Of a stretch of DNA of 29,336 bases, positions 22,340 to 29,236 are shown piece after piece; position 1 is the first letter of the stretch; the number at the start of each line of letters is the position of its first letter. The stretch comes from CAYMRL01 sp964398985 (GTDB taxonomy: Bacteria > Deinococcota > Deinococci > Deinococcales > Trueperaceae), in the NCBI GenBank assembly GCA_964398985.1, contig CAYNOS010000030.1, positions 1 through 29,336 of the forward strand, written 5' to 3'. The notes beneath the pieces are model-generated. The model was not told the origin of the DNA and did not search any database. It saw only the letters and a list, made by a program, of their open reading frames with translations. The position numbers and the translations under genes are program-made.

Positions 22340-23695
22340 GTGAGCGCGCCGGCACATCCTCGCGATGTCGGACCCGAGACGACCCGCGAGGTGCGTGTCT
22401 CCGAGGTCGCGCGGTTGTGGGCGCCCCTGGCGATCAGCTGGCTGGTGATGGGGCTCGAGCTGCCGGTGGTCAGCGCCGGTTTGGCCCGGCTGGCGGATCC
22501 GGAGATCCACCTCGGCGCCTACGGGGGCGTCGCGTTCCCGCTCGCGCTGATCATCGAGGCGCCGATCATCATGCTGCTGGCGGCCAGCACCGCGCTGGCT
22601 CGCGACATGGCGGCGTTCGTGCTGATGCACCGCTTCATGATGATCGCCGGCGCAGCCTTGACCGCGCTGCACGCCACGGTCGCCTTCACGCCCCTGTTCG
22701 ACGTGGTGATCGTGCCGTTGATCGGCCCTCCGCCAGAACTCGTGGAGCCCGCGCGCACCGCACTGCGTTACCTGCTGCCGTTCACCTGGGCGATCGGCTA
22801 CCGCCGCTATCACCAGGGCGTGCTGATCAGGTACGGGAGGGCCAGGCAGGTCACCTTCGGCACCATGTTGCGTCTGAGCGCGATGACGATCACGCTCCTG
22901 ATCCTGGCGGCCGCCGGGGTCCAGGGCGTCGTGGTCGCGGCGGTCTCCGTGATCGCCGGGGTCCTCGTCGAAGCGGCCTACATCGGCGTGGCTGCGCGCC
23001 CCGTCATCAGGCACCAGCTGGCGCGCGCCCCGGCACAAGCAGTGCCTTTGACCTGGCGCCGCTTCGGGAAGTTCTACTCGCCGCTGGTGCTGACGATGCT
23101 GGTGTCGATGCTGGCGCAGCCGCTCGGCAGTGCCGCCATCAGTCGCATGCCCAACGCGCTGACCTCTCTGGCCGTGCTGCCGGCAGTCGGTGGGCTGCTG
23201 TTCATGCTCAGATCGGTCGGGATCGCCTTCACGGAGGTCGTCATCGCGCTGCTCGACCGGCCCGGAGCGGCACGAGCGCTGTCGCGCTTCACCGTCGGCA
23301 TGTCACTCGCACTCTTGGCGGTGTCGGCTCTGCTGGCGTTCACCCCGCTGTCGCGTCTGTGGTTCGCCGGAATCTCGGGACTGAACCCCGAGTTGGCGCA
23401 GCTGGCCGCCCTCGGAGTGGCCGCCGCGATCCTGTGGGCTCCGTTCGATGCCATCCGAAGCGCCCTTCAAGGGCGCCTCACCCACCTCGGTCGCACTTCG
23501 CACGTCGGTGAGTCGACGGTGGTCTTCATCGTGACCAGTGCCGTCCTGCTCGGGATCGGGGTGGCTTGGCAACGCTTGCCTGGCCTGCCCTACGCGATGG
23601 CCTCGTTCTCGCTCGCCACCCTGGTGCAACTCGGCTGGCTGGCATGGCGCAGCCGGGCCAAGGTCCCAGCAGCGTCGCCCGCCGCCGTCGAGTAG
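22340..23695 (+). CDS. MOP-superfamily multispan membrane protein
   Basis: A 451-aa integral membrane protein with about twelve hydrophobic segments, starting near residue 28 and ending near 437. Two similar halves (about 25-215 and 240-440) fit the MATE/MOP flippase fold. The phrases LGAYGGVAFPLALIIEAP and ILWAPFDAIRSALQGRL recall bacterial homologues of ANKH rather than drug-efflux MATE proteins; this is recognition by eye and not certain. ANKH relatives move pyrophosphate, ATP or citrate; MOP members more widely export drugs or flip lipid-linked sugars. The start is GTG 22340, 7 nt after a TAGGCT -10 box. It follows the SufR-like regulator on the same strand. Substrate unknown. Confidence 0.72.
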   Translation: MSAPAHPRDVGPETTREVRVSEVARLWAPLAISWLVMGLELPVVSAGLARLADPEIHLGAYGGVAFPLALIIEAPIIMLLAASTALARDMAAFVLMHRFMMIAGAALTALHATVAFTPLFDVVIVPLIGPPPELVEPARTALRYLLPFTWAIGYRRYHQGVLIRYGRARQVTFGTMLRLSAMTITLLILAAAGVQGVVVAAVSVIAGVLVEAAYIGVAARPVIRHQLARAPAQAVPLTWRRFGKFYSPLVLTMLVSMLAQPLGSAAISRMPNALTSLAVLPAVGGLLFMLRSVGIAFTEVVIALLDRPGAARALSRFTVGMSLALLAVSALLAFTPLSRLWFAGISGLNPELAQLAALGVAAAILWAPFDAIRSALQGRLTHLGRTSHVGESTVVFIVTSAVLLGIGVAWQRLPGLPYAMASFSLATLVQLGWLAWRSRAKVPAASPAAVE

Positions 23696-23764
23696 CCGGA
23701 GAATCCGCCTTCGGCAACGGTTCCTCGCGTCTCGCGGCACTATCCACCGGTGCCGCCCGCGGGC

Positions 23765-23770
23765 TATCAT
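23765..23770 (+). promoter_or_regulatory. -10 box of the riboswitch-terC transcript
   Basis: TATCAT, which would start transcription near 23777, a few bases before the first strand of the riboswitch P1 helix (23782). Its position fits the RNA boundary well. Confidence 0.5.
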
Positions 23771-23780
23771 CCGCACTCGT

Positions 23781-23906
23781 GTAGGGGGAGTAGCCGTCCG
23801 GGCACCCGCGAACCTTGGGACCGGATGTTCGCGCTCGTCAGCACGGTGGCCAACGGCCACCCGGGCGCCAACTCACGTCGAGAACTTCGGCAGGCAAGAC
23901 CCTAAC
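23781..23906 (+). promoter_or_regulatory. yybP-ykoY manganese riboswitch
   Basis: This leader has the hallmark sequences of the yybP-ykoY family (Rfam RF00080), which senses Mn2+. GGGGGAGTAGC (23784-23794) is the L1 loop strand, CGTCAGCACGG (23836-23846) is the L3 loop and GGCAAGACC (23893-23901) is the closing strand. TAGGG (23782-23786) can pair with CCCTA (23900-23904) as P1, and GCCG (23793-23796) with CGGC (23888-23891). CGCGAAC (23807-23813) pairs with GTTCGCG (23827-23833), and GGTGGCC (23845-23851) with GGCCACC (23855-23861). The element ends immediately before the terC ribosome-binding site at 23907. TerC/Alx genes are classic targets of this RNA. Confidence 0.9.
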
Positions 23907-23911
23907 GGAGG
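23907..23911 (+). promoter_or_regulatory. Shine-Dalgarno site of the riboswitch-controlled terC
   Basis: GGAGG directly abuts the 3' strand of riboswitch P1 and lies 5 nt before GTG 23917. It decides that start over the open frame from 23815, which runs through the riboswitch. Confidence 0.8.
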
Positions 23912-23916
23912 TTGTA

Positions 23917-24876
23917 GTGGATCTTCCGTTGTGGGCTTGGGTGGCGTTCATCACCGCGGTGCTGGGCATGCTGGCGCTCGACCTCGGCGTCTTCCACCGC
24001 AAGGCGCACGTCGTCAAGGTGCGCGAGGCAGCGTTCTGGACGTCCGTGTGGGTCACGCTGTCGCTGTCTTTCGGTGCCGTCATCTGGAACTGGCTCGGCC
24101 CCGAGAAGGGCCTCGAGTACCTCACGGGCTACGTCCTCGAGTGGTCGTTGGCGGTCGACAACATCTTCGTGTTCGTGCTGGTGTTCAACTACTTCCGCAC
24201 ACCGTTCAAGTACCAGCAGCGGGTACTGCTGTGGGGCGTCCTGGGGGCACTGATCCTTCGCGGGATCATGATCGGCGTCGGCGTCACGCTGATCGAGACC
24301 TTCCACTGGATCCTCTACGTCTTCGGGGCCTTCTTGCTGTTCACGGGCCTGCGCATGCTGTTCGGCAAGGACCACGGCGACACCGACCTCGGCAAGAACC
24401 CTGCGGTGCGCCTGGTGCGACGCTTCTTCAGGGTGTCCAGCGACTACGACGGCCAGAAGTTCTTCACCGTCAAGGACGGCGTGCGCATGGCGACGCCGCT
24501 GCTGTTGGTGCTGGTCGTCATCGAGTTCACGGATGTGATCTTCGCCGTCGACTCGATCCCAGCGATCTTCGCGGTCACCACCGACCCGTTCATCGTGTTC
24601 ACCTCGAACGTGATGGCGATCTTGGGCCTCAGGAGCATGTACTTCCTGCTCGCGCACGTCGTCCACCGTTTCGTCTACCTCAAGACGGGACTGTCGCTGA
24701 TCCTCACCTACATCGGCGCGAAGATGCTGCTGCTCGACGTCGTGCACATCCCGACCTTGCTGTCGCTCGGAGTCGTGATCGGCATCCTCGCTATCAGCAT
24801 CGCGGCGTCGCTGCTCTTCGGCAAGCCGGACGAGGCGATGCGCCGCGCCAGCGAGGAGCGCGAAGCGGCAGGCTAG
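23917..24876 (+). CDS. TerC/Alx-family metal homeostasis membrane protein
   Basis: A 319-aa TerC-family protein of the longer Alx type, with about nine membrane segments. It is probably an Mn2+ exporter, or a pump that loads metal onto exported proteins, in the inner membrane. Key acidic membrane motifs are LALDLGVFHRKAH, WSLAVDNIFVF, IEFTDVIFAVDSIPAI and FTSNVMAILGLRSMYF, all conserved in Alx-type members. The basic loop GKDHGDTDLGKNP and the soluble RVSSDYDGQKFF lie mid-protein. Start GTG 23917 follows GGAGG by 5 nt; the protein begins with the membrane-proximal DLPLWAWVAF. The yybP-ykoY riboswitch just upstream implies induction by manganese. Its stop is 16 bp from the convergent GDPD gene. 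Confidence 0.95.
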   Translation: MDLPLWAWVAFITAVLGMLALDLGVFHRKAHVVKVREAAFWTSVWVTLSLSFGAVIWNWLGPEKGLEYLTGYVLEWSLAVDNIFVFVLVFNYFRTPFKYQQRVLLWGVLGALILRGIMIGVGVTLIETFHWILYVFGAFLLFTGLRMLFGKDHGDTDLGKNPAVRLVRRFFRVSSDYDGQKFFTVKDGVRMATPLLLVLVVIEFTDVIFAVDSIPAIFAVTTDPFIVFTSNVMAILGLRSMYFLLAHVVHRFVYLKTGLSLILTYIGAKMLLLDVVHIPTLLSLGVVIGILAISIAASLLFGKPDEAMRRASEEREAAG

Positions 24877-24892
24877 GACGGCTCTGGACCCG

Positions 24893-25600
24893 CTAGGAGG
24901 AAGGGCGCCCAGCATCCCGGGCGCGAGCGAGCTCCCCTGGCGAATCCCCGATCAGGCCGTCGACCCCGAGCCGCAACAGCGCCGCGGCCACTTCGTTGTC
25001 ATTGACCGTCCAGACGTAGACGCCCAGACCCCTGTCGCGCCAGTCCTCCAGGCGTTCGGCGTTCACGAGCGTGTGATGGGGATGCACCGCCAGGACCGGC
25101 AGGCACGGCAGGAGCTCGAGGTGTACCGGTTCCGCTGCCAGCAGCGCCAGAGGAACGTCCACCTTCGCCACCGCCATGCGACAGAGCGCATGCGGATCGA
25201 ACGTCGAGACCCAGGTCCGGCTCAGCATCTCCGGACCCCACGCGCGCAGTTGCTCGGCCAGCACGGCCTCGCGGCCGTCGGGTCTGCCGCCCGCCGTCTT
25301 GAGCTCGACGTTGATCCGCGCGGTCGGCCGGCCCTGCAGGTAGTCTGCCGTCTCTGCCAGGGTCGGCGCGTACGGGGCGGCCAGCCTGAAGGCGTCCACG
25401 TCGAGATGACCGATCATGCGCCCTCCGACATCGGGATCGTGATGGACGACCAGCACGCCATCGGCTGTGAGCTGCACGTCGAACTCGATGCCGTCTGCGC
25501 CGCCCGTCAACGCCGCCTCGAAGGCCGCCAGCGTGTTCTCTCTCGCCAGCCTGGGCGCCCCCCGGTGCCCCAGGACCAGTGCCCTGCCGCTCGTCTGCAT
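24893..25600 (-). CDS. Glycerophosphodiester phosphodiesterase
   Basis: A 235-aa GDPD-family enzyme that hydrolyses glycerophosphodiesters from phospholipid turnover to sn-glycerol 3-phosphate and an alcohol. Catalytic and metal residues are all visible: GHRG (His12) with ENT, IEFDVQ (Glu39 and Asp41), VVHHD (His54), NVELK, STFDP and YVWTVN. This is the cytosolic UgpQ-like form, with no signal peptide. Two adjacent codons could start it; I choose ATG 25600 over GTG 25603 because GGAGG (25606-25610) is 5 nt upstream of the ATG. It is divergent from the SRPBCC gene and convergent with terC. Together with gpsA it points to glycerol-phosphate cycling, though the genes are far apart. Confidence 0.93.
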   Translation of the reverse strand: MQTSGRALVLGHRGAPRLARENTLAAFEAALTGGADGIEFDVQLTADGVLVVHHDPDVGGRMIGHLDVDAFRLAAPYAPTLAETADYLQGRPTARINVELKTAGGRPDGREAVLAEQLRAWGPEMLSRTWVSTFDPHALCRMAVAKVDVPLALLAAEPVHLELLPCLPVLAVHPHHTLVNAERLEDWRDRGLGVYVWTVNDNEVAAALLRLGVDGLIGDSPGELARARDAGRPSS

Positions 25601-25605
25601 CACGA

Positions 25606-25610
25606 CCTCC
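25606..25610 (-). promoter_or_regulatory. Shine-Dalgarno site of the GDPD gene
   Basis: GGAGG on the minus strand, 5 nt before ATG 25600. I see no TANNNT box near it, so the promoter is not identified. Confidence 0.6.
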
Positions 25611-25696
25611 GCACCAACACGTTCTCACAAGCGTCTCAGAGTTGGAAGACCAAGACGATCGGTCGCTGCGTCAAGAATGCGGCGAAGCAATCGAGC

Positions 25697-25703
25697 GAGG
25701 AGG
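25697..25703 (+). promoter_or_regulatory. Shine-Dalgarno site of the SRPBCC gene
   Basis: GAGGAGG, 6 nt before ATG 25710. It fixes the start well downstream of the open frame that begins at 25467 inside the divergent GDPD gene. Confidence 0.75.
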
Positions 25704-25709
25704 TCGACC

Positions 25710-26225
25710 ATGGCGATGGCCGAGATGTCTCACAGGCGAGAAGGCGAGAGCGACATCGTGCTGGAGCGAACCTTCCAGGCTCCACGCGAGCTGGTCTTCC
25801 GCGCCTTCACCAGCTGCGAACACCTGGAGAACTGGTGGGGACCACGGGGCTGGGAGTTGCCGGTGTGCCGCTTGGATCTGAGGCCCGGCGGAACCTGGGA
25901 GTATGCGATGCGCTGCGCTGACGAGAGCCAACCCGAGACCTACGGCATGGAGTCGTGGGGGAAGGCGGTCTACCGCGAAATCGAGGAGCCTCGTTCCTTG
26001 GTCTACACCGACTACTTCACCGACGCGGAGGGGATCCAGAACCCTGACTTGCCCGCTTCCGAGACATCTGTCGAGTTCATCGACGTCGGAGGCAGCACCC
26101 AGATTGTGAGCCGCAGCAGGTACAGCTCGAAGGACGACCTGGACACGGTCATGGCGATGGGCATGCTCGACGGCGTCGCCCAGACTTGGGACCGACTCGA
26201 GGAGCACTTGGCGAAGCTCATGTGA
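25710..26225 (+). CDS. SRPBCC/AHSA1-domain protein
   Basis: A 171-aa protein with one AHSA1 (activator of Hsp90 ATPase homologue 1-like) domain of the START/SRPBCC ligand-binding fold. The family start is DIVLERTFQAPRELVFRAFT, followed by the typical WWGPRGWE and the LRPGGTWEYAM strand. Later strands (VYREIEEPRSLVYTDYFT) and the C-terminal helix (MLDGVAQTWDRLEEHLAKL) complete the fold. Most bacterial members have unknown ligands; many are annotated as polyketide cyclase-like or stress proteins, and none of these functions can be assigned here. Start ATG 25710 has a strong GAGGAGG 6 nt upstream. A nearby ATG at 25716 is possible but has poorer spacing. Confidence 0.88.
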   Translation: MAMAEMSHRREGESDIVLERTFQAPRELVFRAFTSCEHLENWWGPRGWELPVCRLDLRPGGTWEYAMRCADESQPETYGMESWGKAVYREIEEPRSLVYTDYFTDAEGIQNPDLPASETSVEFIDVGGSTQIVSRSRYSSKDDLDTVMAMGMLDGVAQTWDRLEEHLAKLM

Positions 26226-26358
26226 CGCGCCGGTCACAGGTGAGCCGGCCGCAGGATCGGACGCCCGCGCAGAGAAGCAGATGCCGTCCTCGTTATGGCG
26301 GTTCGCAGGCGATTCTGACCCGTTTGCCGTCACGAGAAGCGACCTTGGCCGCAACGAC

Positions 26359-26387
26359 TTGACGGATGATGCATACGGGGTTATGGT
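26359..26387 (+). promoter_or_regulatory. Sigma70-type promoter with -35 and -10 boxes
   Basis: TTGACG (26359-26364) and TATGGT (26382-26387) are separated by 17 bp. This is the best -35/-10 pair I see in the window. Transcription would start near 26394, just before the hairpin at 26398. Confidence 0.55.
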
Positions 26388-26397
26388 GAGGTTTATA

Positions 26398-26427
26398 GGC
26401 GCCCAAGCGGGCGCCGTTCTCGTTTCT
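26398..26427 (+). terminator. Terminator-like hairpin
   Basis: GGCGCCC (26398-26404) pairs perfectly with GGGCGCC (26409-26415) across the loop AAGC. It is followed by GTTCTCGTTTCT, which is T-rich but interrupted. It could end the SRPBCC transcript or act as an attenuator or 5' stabiliser for the promoter just upstream. Confidence 0.5.
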
Positions 26428-26514
26428 GGTGACGCTCTCCGGGTGACCCGGCCTCTGTGATCGCTACAGTCTCGACGGCCGCTGCCGCCGTGGAGCCTGA
26501 GGTTCCGGGGTCGC

Positions 26515-26520
26515 TACAGT
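26515..26520 (+). promoter_or_regulatory. -10 box of a leaderless promoter (sppA)
   Basis: TACAGT with the 5-nt spacer GAGTC to ATG 26526. An identical box lies 50 bp upstream at 26465-26470. Confidence 0.6.
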
Positions 26521-26525
26521 GAGTC

Positions 26526-28211
26526 ATGAGCAGTTCGCACGATAGCCAGAGGAGTCTCGGCTCGCTCCTTCCTGACCTCGCGACCCACACCGCCAACGCG
26601 CTGACGTCTCTGCGCAACGCCATCATCGACGTCCTGCCCGGCGAGCGGCCGGCCTGGCTGGTGGTCGACCTGAGCGGCAGCTACCCGGCGCGCAGGAAGA
26701 GACAACGCCTCGTCTCCAGGGCCTTGGCGCTGGGCGAGAGACAGCCGAGCCTCGAGGAGTTCGAGGAGTTGGTCTCCAGGCTCCTGGCGGCGACTTGGCT
26801 CACTGGTGTGGTCGTCCGCTTCGAGCAGTTGAGCGTCGATCTCGCGACCGCCTACGCGCTGCGTAGACAGCTGACGAGGCTGCGCGAAGGCGGCAAGAGA
26901 CTCGTGGTGAGCACCAACAACCTCACTACCGCGAGCTTCTACCTGGCCACCGCCGCCGAACGGATCATCGCGCCCGAGAGTGCCGAGCTGTCGGTCAACG
27001 GCATGAGCCTGAGCACGACCTTCATGGCCGACGCTCTGGCGCGCTACGGCGTGCGGTTCGAGAAGCTCGCCATCAAGGAGTACAAGAACGCCGGTGACCA
27101 ACTGACCCGTTCGACGATGAGCGACGCCCAGCGCGAGCAGTACGGCGCCTTCCTCGACAGCTTCCAGCAGACGGTTACGACGACCGCCGCCCGGGACCGC
27201 GCCACCACCCCGGCGACGGTCACGCGTTGGCTGGATGAAGGGGTGACGTCGGCCGCACGAGCACTCGAACTCGGCATGATCGACGAAGTCGCTTACGAAG
27301 ACGCCTTCATGACCAAGAGCCACCAGCCCTACGCCACCGGCCGACGCTTCCTCGCACGCCCTGCCCGGCCGGTCGGCGACAAACGCGTGGCCATCGTCTC
27401 GCTGACTGGCAGCATCGTTCAGGGTGAGTCGCGCAAGCTGCCGCTGCTCCTGCCGCTGCTGGGCGAGGAGTTGGCCGGCTGCCAGACTCTAGTGCGCGCG
27501 CTGCGGACCGCCGGTGCCGACGAGCGCACGGCCGCCGTGGTGCTCCACGTGGACTCCGGCGGCGGCTCCGCGCTGGCCAGCGACCTGATCTGGCGCGAGG
27601 TCAAGCTGCTGTCGGAAAGACTGCCGGTGGTGGCCGTGATGGGCCAGTACGCCGCCAGCGGCGGCTACTACGTCCTGACCCACGCCACCGAGGTGATCGC
27701 CGCGCCGACGACCGTGACCGGCTCCATCGGCGTGGTGCTGGGCAAGCCGGTGCTCGAGGAGTTCAACGCCAAGTACGGGTTCAACCCTGAGTCGGTGACG
27801 CGCGGGCGCTTCGCCGAGCTGATGTCGAGCGCCAGGGGCTTCGACGAGCAGGAGCGTGCGCTGCTGCAGCGCTACAGCGAGGAGGTGTACGGCCGCTTCG
27901 TGTCACGCGTGGCGTCGGGGCGGCGCCTGAGCGAGGAGCGCGTGAACGAGATCGGCCGCGGCCGCATCTGGTCGGGAGCCGACGCGCTCGGACTCGGCCT
28001 GGTCGACCATCTTGGTGACGTGGCGTCAGCCGTCGAGCGTGCTCGCGAGCTCGCCGGCCTAGCGAAAGACGCTCCCGCCTGGAACGTCGAGCCCCCGAAG
28101 CACTACCTGGCGCCGGTCATCGAGGACCCGCGAACGGTAGTCAACGTGCTCGGTGCGCTGCTGGCCGAGCGCGCTCTGCTGCTGCACCCCCTGGAGCTGA
28201 GGTTGCGTTGA
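26526..28211 (+). CDS. sppA: SppA-type signal peptide peptidase (S49)
   Basis: A 561-aa serine protease of the S49 family with two tandem homologous domains (about 40-260 and 285-540), the long SppA form that cleaves leftover signal peptides. The catalytic dyad is complete and split between the domains as in E. coli: the general-base lysine is Lys187 in IKEYKNAGDQ, and the nucleophile is Ser378 in YAASGGYY. Other marks are VVLHVDSGGGSALASD and TVTGSIGVV. Unlike E. coli SppA, there is no hydrophobic N-terminal anchor; the first 45 residues are polar (MSSSHDSQRS) with a weak amphipathic helix. It may be cytosolic or peripherally attached. The start at ATG 26526 is 5 nt after a TACAGT -10 box. 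Confidence 0.9.
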   Translation: MSSSHDSQRSLGSLLPDLATHTANALTSLRNAIIDVLPGERPAWLVVDLSGSYPARRKRQRLVSRALALGERQPSLEEFEELVSRLLAATWLTGVVVRFEQLSVDLATAYALRRQLTRLREGGKRLVVSTNNLTTASFYLATAAERIIAPESAELSVNGMSLSTTFMADALARYGVRFEKLAIKEYKNAGDQLTRSTMSDAQREQYGAFLDSFQQTVTTTAARDRATTPATVTRWLDEGVTSAARALELGMIDEVAYEDAFMTKSHQPYATGRRFLARPARPVGDKRVAIVSLTGSIVQGESRKLPLLLPLLGEELAGCQTLVRALRTAGADERTAAVVLHVDSGGGSALASDLIWREVKLLSERLPVVAVMGQYAASGGYYVLTHATEVIAAPTTVTGSIGVVLGKPVLEEFNAKYGFNPESVTRGRFAELMSSARGFDEQERALLQRYSEEVYGRFVSRVASGRRLSEERVNEIGRGRIWSGADALGLGLVDHLGDVASAVERARELAGLAKDAPAWNVEPPKHYLAPVIEDPRTVVNVLGALLAERALLLHPLELRLR

Positions 28212-28310
28212 GGCCGTCACGCTGCCTGAGCAAGCGTCCGCACCAGCGTACCCGGACAAGGCGTAAGAGCGCTTGGGGCCGCGGTCAGAAACATCTCCCC
28301 GCCGGTGGCG

Positions 28311-29192
28311 TCACCAGCGGTAATGCCTGATGTGCTCCCCGCGCTGAGCAATCTCGCTCATCGCCTGGATGCCGATCTCGATGTGCAGGTCGCTGAAATC
28401 GCTGAACACCCTGCCGGCGGACTCCCGCGTCTTGATGCCGCCGCGCCGCAGCGGCAGGTCCGATACCAGCAGCAGCGCACCGATTGGCACCTTGCTGGCG
28501 AAACCGACCGAGAACAGCGTCGCCGTTTCCATGTCGATGCCCAGCGCGCGCTCGTCGTAGAGCTGCTGCTTGAAGTCCTCGTTGAACTCCCAGAAGCGCG
28601 TGTCGGTGGTGTGGATGACGCCGGTGCGGTAATCGTAGCCGCGCTCGACGATGATCTGCGACACGAACTTCTGCACCTTGAACGTCGGCAGCGCCGGCAC
28701 CTGCGGCGGCATGAAGTGGCGCGAGGCGCCCTCGTCACGGATGGCGGCGGTCGGCAAGACGAAGTCGCCGACCTTCAAGGAGCGGTGCAGGCCCCCGATC
28801 ATGCCAAGGAACAGGGTCGCCTTGGGCTCCGCGGTCGCAAGGACCTCGATGATCAGTGCCGCCACCGGCGAGCCCACCGAGAAGTTGATCAGCGACACCC
28901 CGAGAGTGTCGCTGTGACGCGCGGTCATCGCCGAACCGCGCGTGGTGACGACGTCGTCGGCCATGCTCGTGAAGCGCTCCGAGTAGTGCTCGAAGTTGGT
29001 GAGCAGGATCTGCTTCTGCATGCCCTCGGGCGGCGTGCCCGTGTAGCGCTCGAGGATCTGCCTGCCGATCTCCCACTTCTCCGGGTTGTTGTAGATCAGG
29101 TTGCGATTGAGCGGCCGGTCGTCGTCATGCGAGCCGTGTTCGAGGCCGTCGTCCTCGGCGAGCTTGACGCTCTGGAGTTGCTGGTCTGCCAT
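28311..29192 (-). CDS. amn: AMP nucleosidase
   Basis: A 293-aa enzyme that splits AMP into adenine and ribose 5-phosphate, regulating adenylate pools. It belongs to the PNP_UDP fold; the part around FLGMIGGLHRSLKVGDFVLP and the substrate-binding ALGIDMETATLFSVG, then LLLVSDLPLRRGG, match the short AMP nucleosidases rather than the longer E. coli Amn, which has an extra regulatory N-terminal domain. Residues 1-30 are polar and variable. The start at ATG 29192 is 5 nt after a TAGCAT -10 box. It is convergent with sppA across a 99-bp gap in which I see only a weak stem (ACGCT/AGCGT, about 28219-28238) and no terminator with a T-run. Confidence 0.9.
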   Translation of the reverse strand: MADQQLQSVKLAEDDGLEHGSHDDDRPLNRNLIYNNPEKWEIGRQILERYTGTPPEGMQKQILLTNFEHYSERFTSMADDVVTTRGSAMTARHSDTLGVSLINFSVGSPVAALIIEVLATAEPKATLFLGMIGGLHRSLKVGDFVLPTAAIRDEGASRHFMPPQVPALPTFKVQKFVSQIIVERGYDYRTGVIHTTDTRFWEFNEDFKQQLYDERALGIDMETATLFSVGFASKVPIGALLLVSDLPLRRGGIKTRESAGRVFSDFSDLHIEIGIQAMSEIAQRGEHIRHYRW

Positions 29193-29197
29193 GCGCC

Positions 29198-29203
29198 ATG
29201 CTA
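29198..29203 (-). promoter_or_regulatory. -10 box of a leaderless promoter (AMP nucleosidase)
   Basis: TAGCAT on the minus strand with a 5-nt spacer to ATG 29192. Confidence 0.6.
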
Positions 29204-29236
29204 CTCGGAGGAGCGGTGACCGCCGGCGGGCCGTCC

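Larger units (their letters stand above)
26226..26525. other. 300-bp non-coding region upstream of sppA
   Basis: No convincing gene lies here. It contains a sigma70-type promoter at 26359-26387, a perfect hairpin at 26398-26415 followed by a T-rich stretch, a second short hairpin CCGGG-TGA-CCCGG (26439-26451), and two copies of TCGCTACAGT exactly 50 bp apart (26461-26470 and 26511-26520). The second copy supplies the -10 box of sppA. A leader RNA or a small RNA is possible. Confidence 0.5.

Noticed and set aside
26383..26460. 25-codon open frame starting ATGGTGAGG in the sppA upstream region
   Set aside because: Its start overlaps the TATGGT -10 box, it has no properly spaced ribosome-binding site and it spans the terminator-like hairpin. 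Chance is more likely than a leader peptide.
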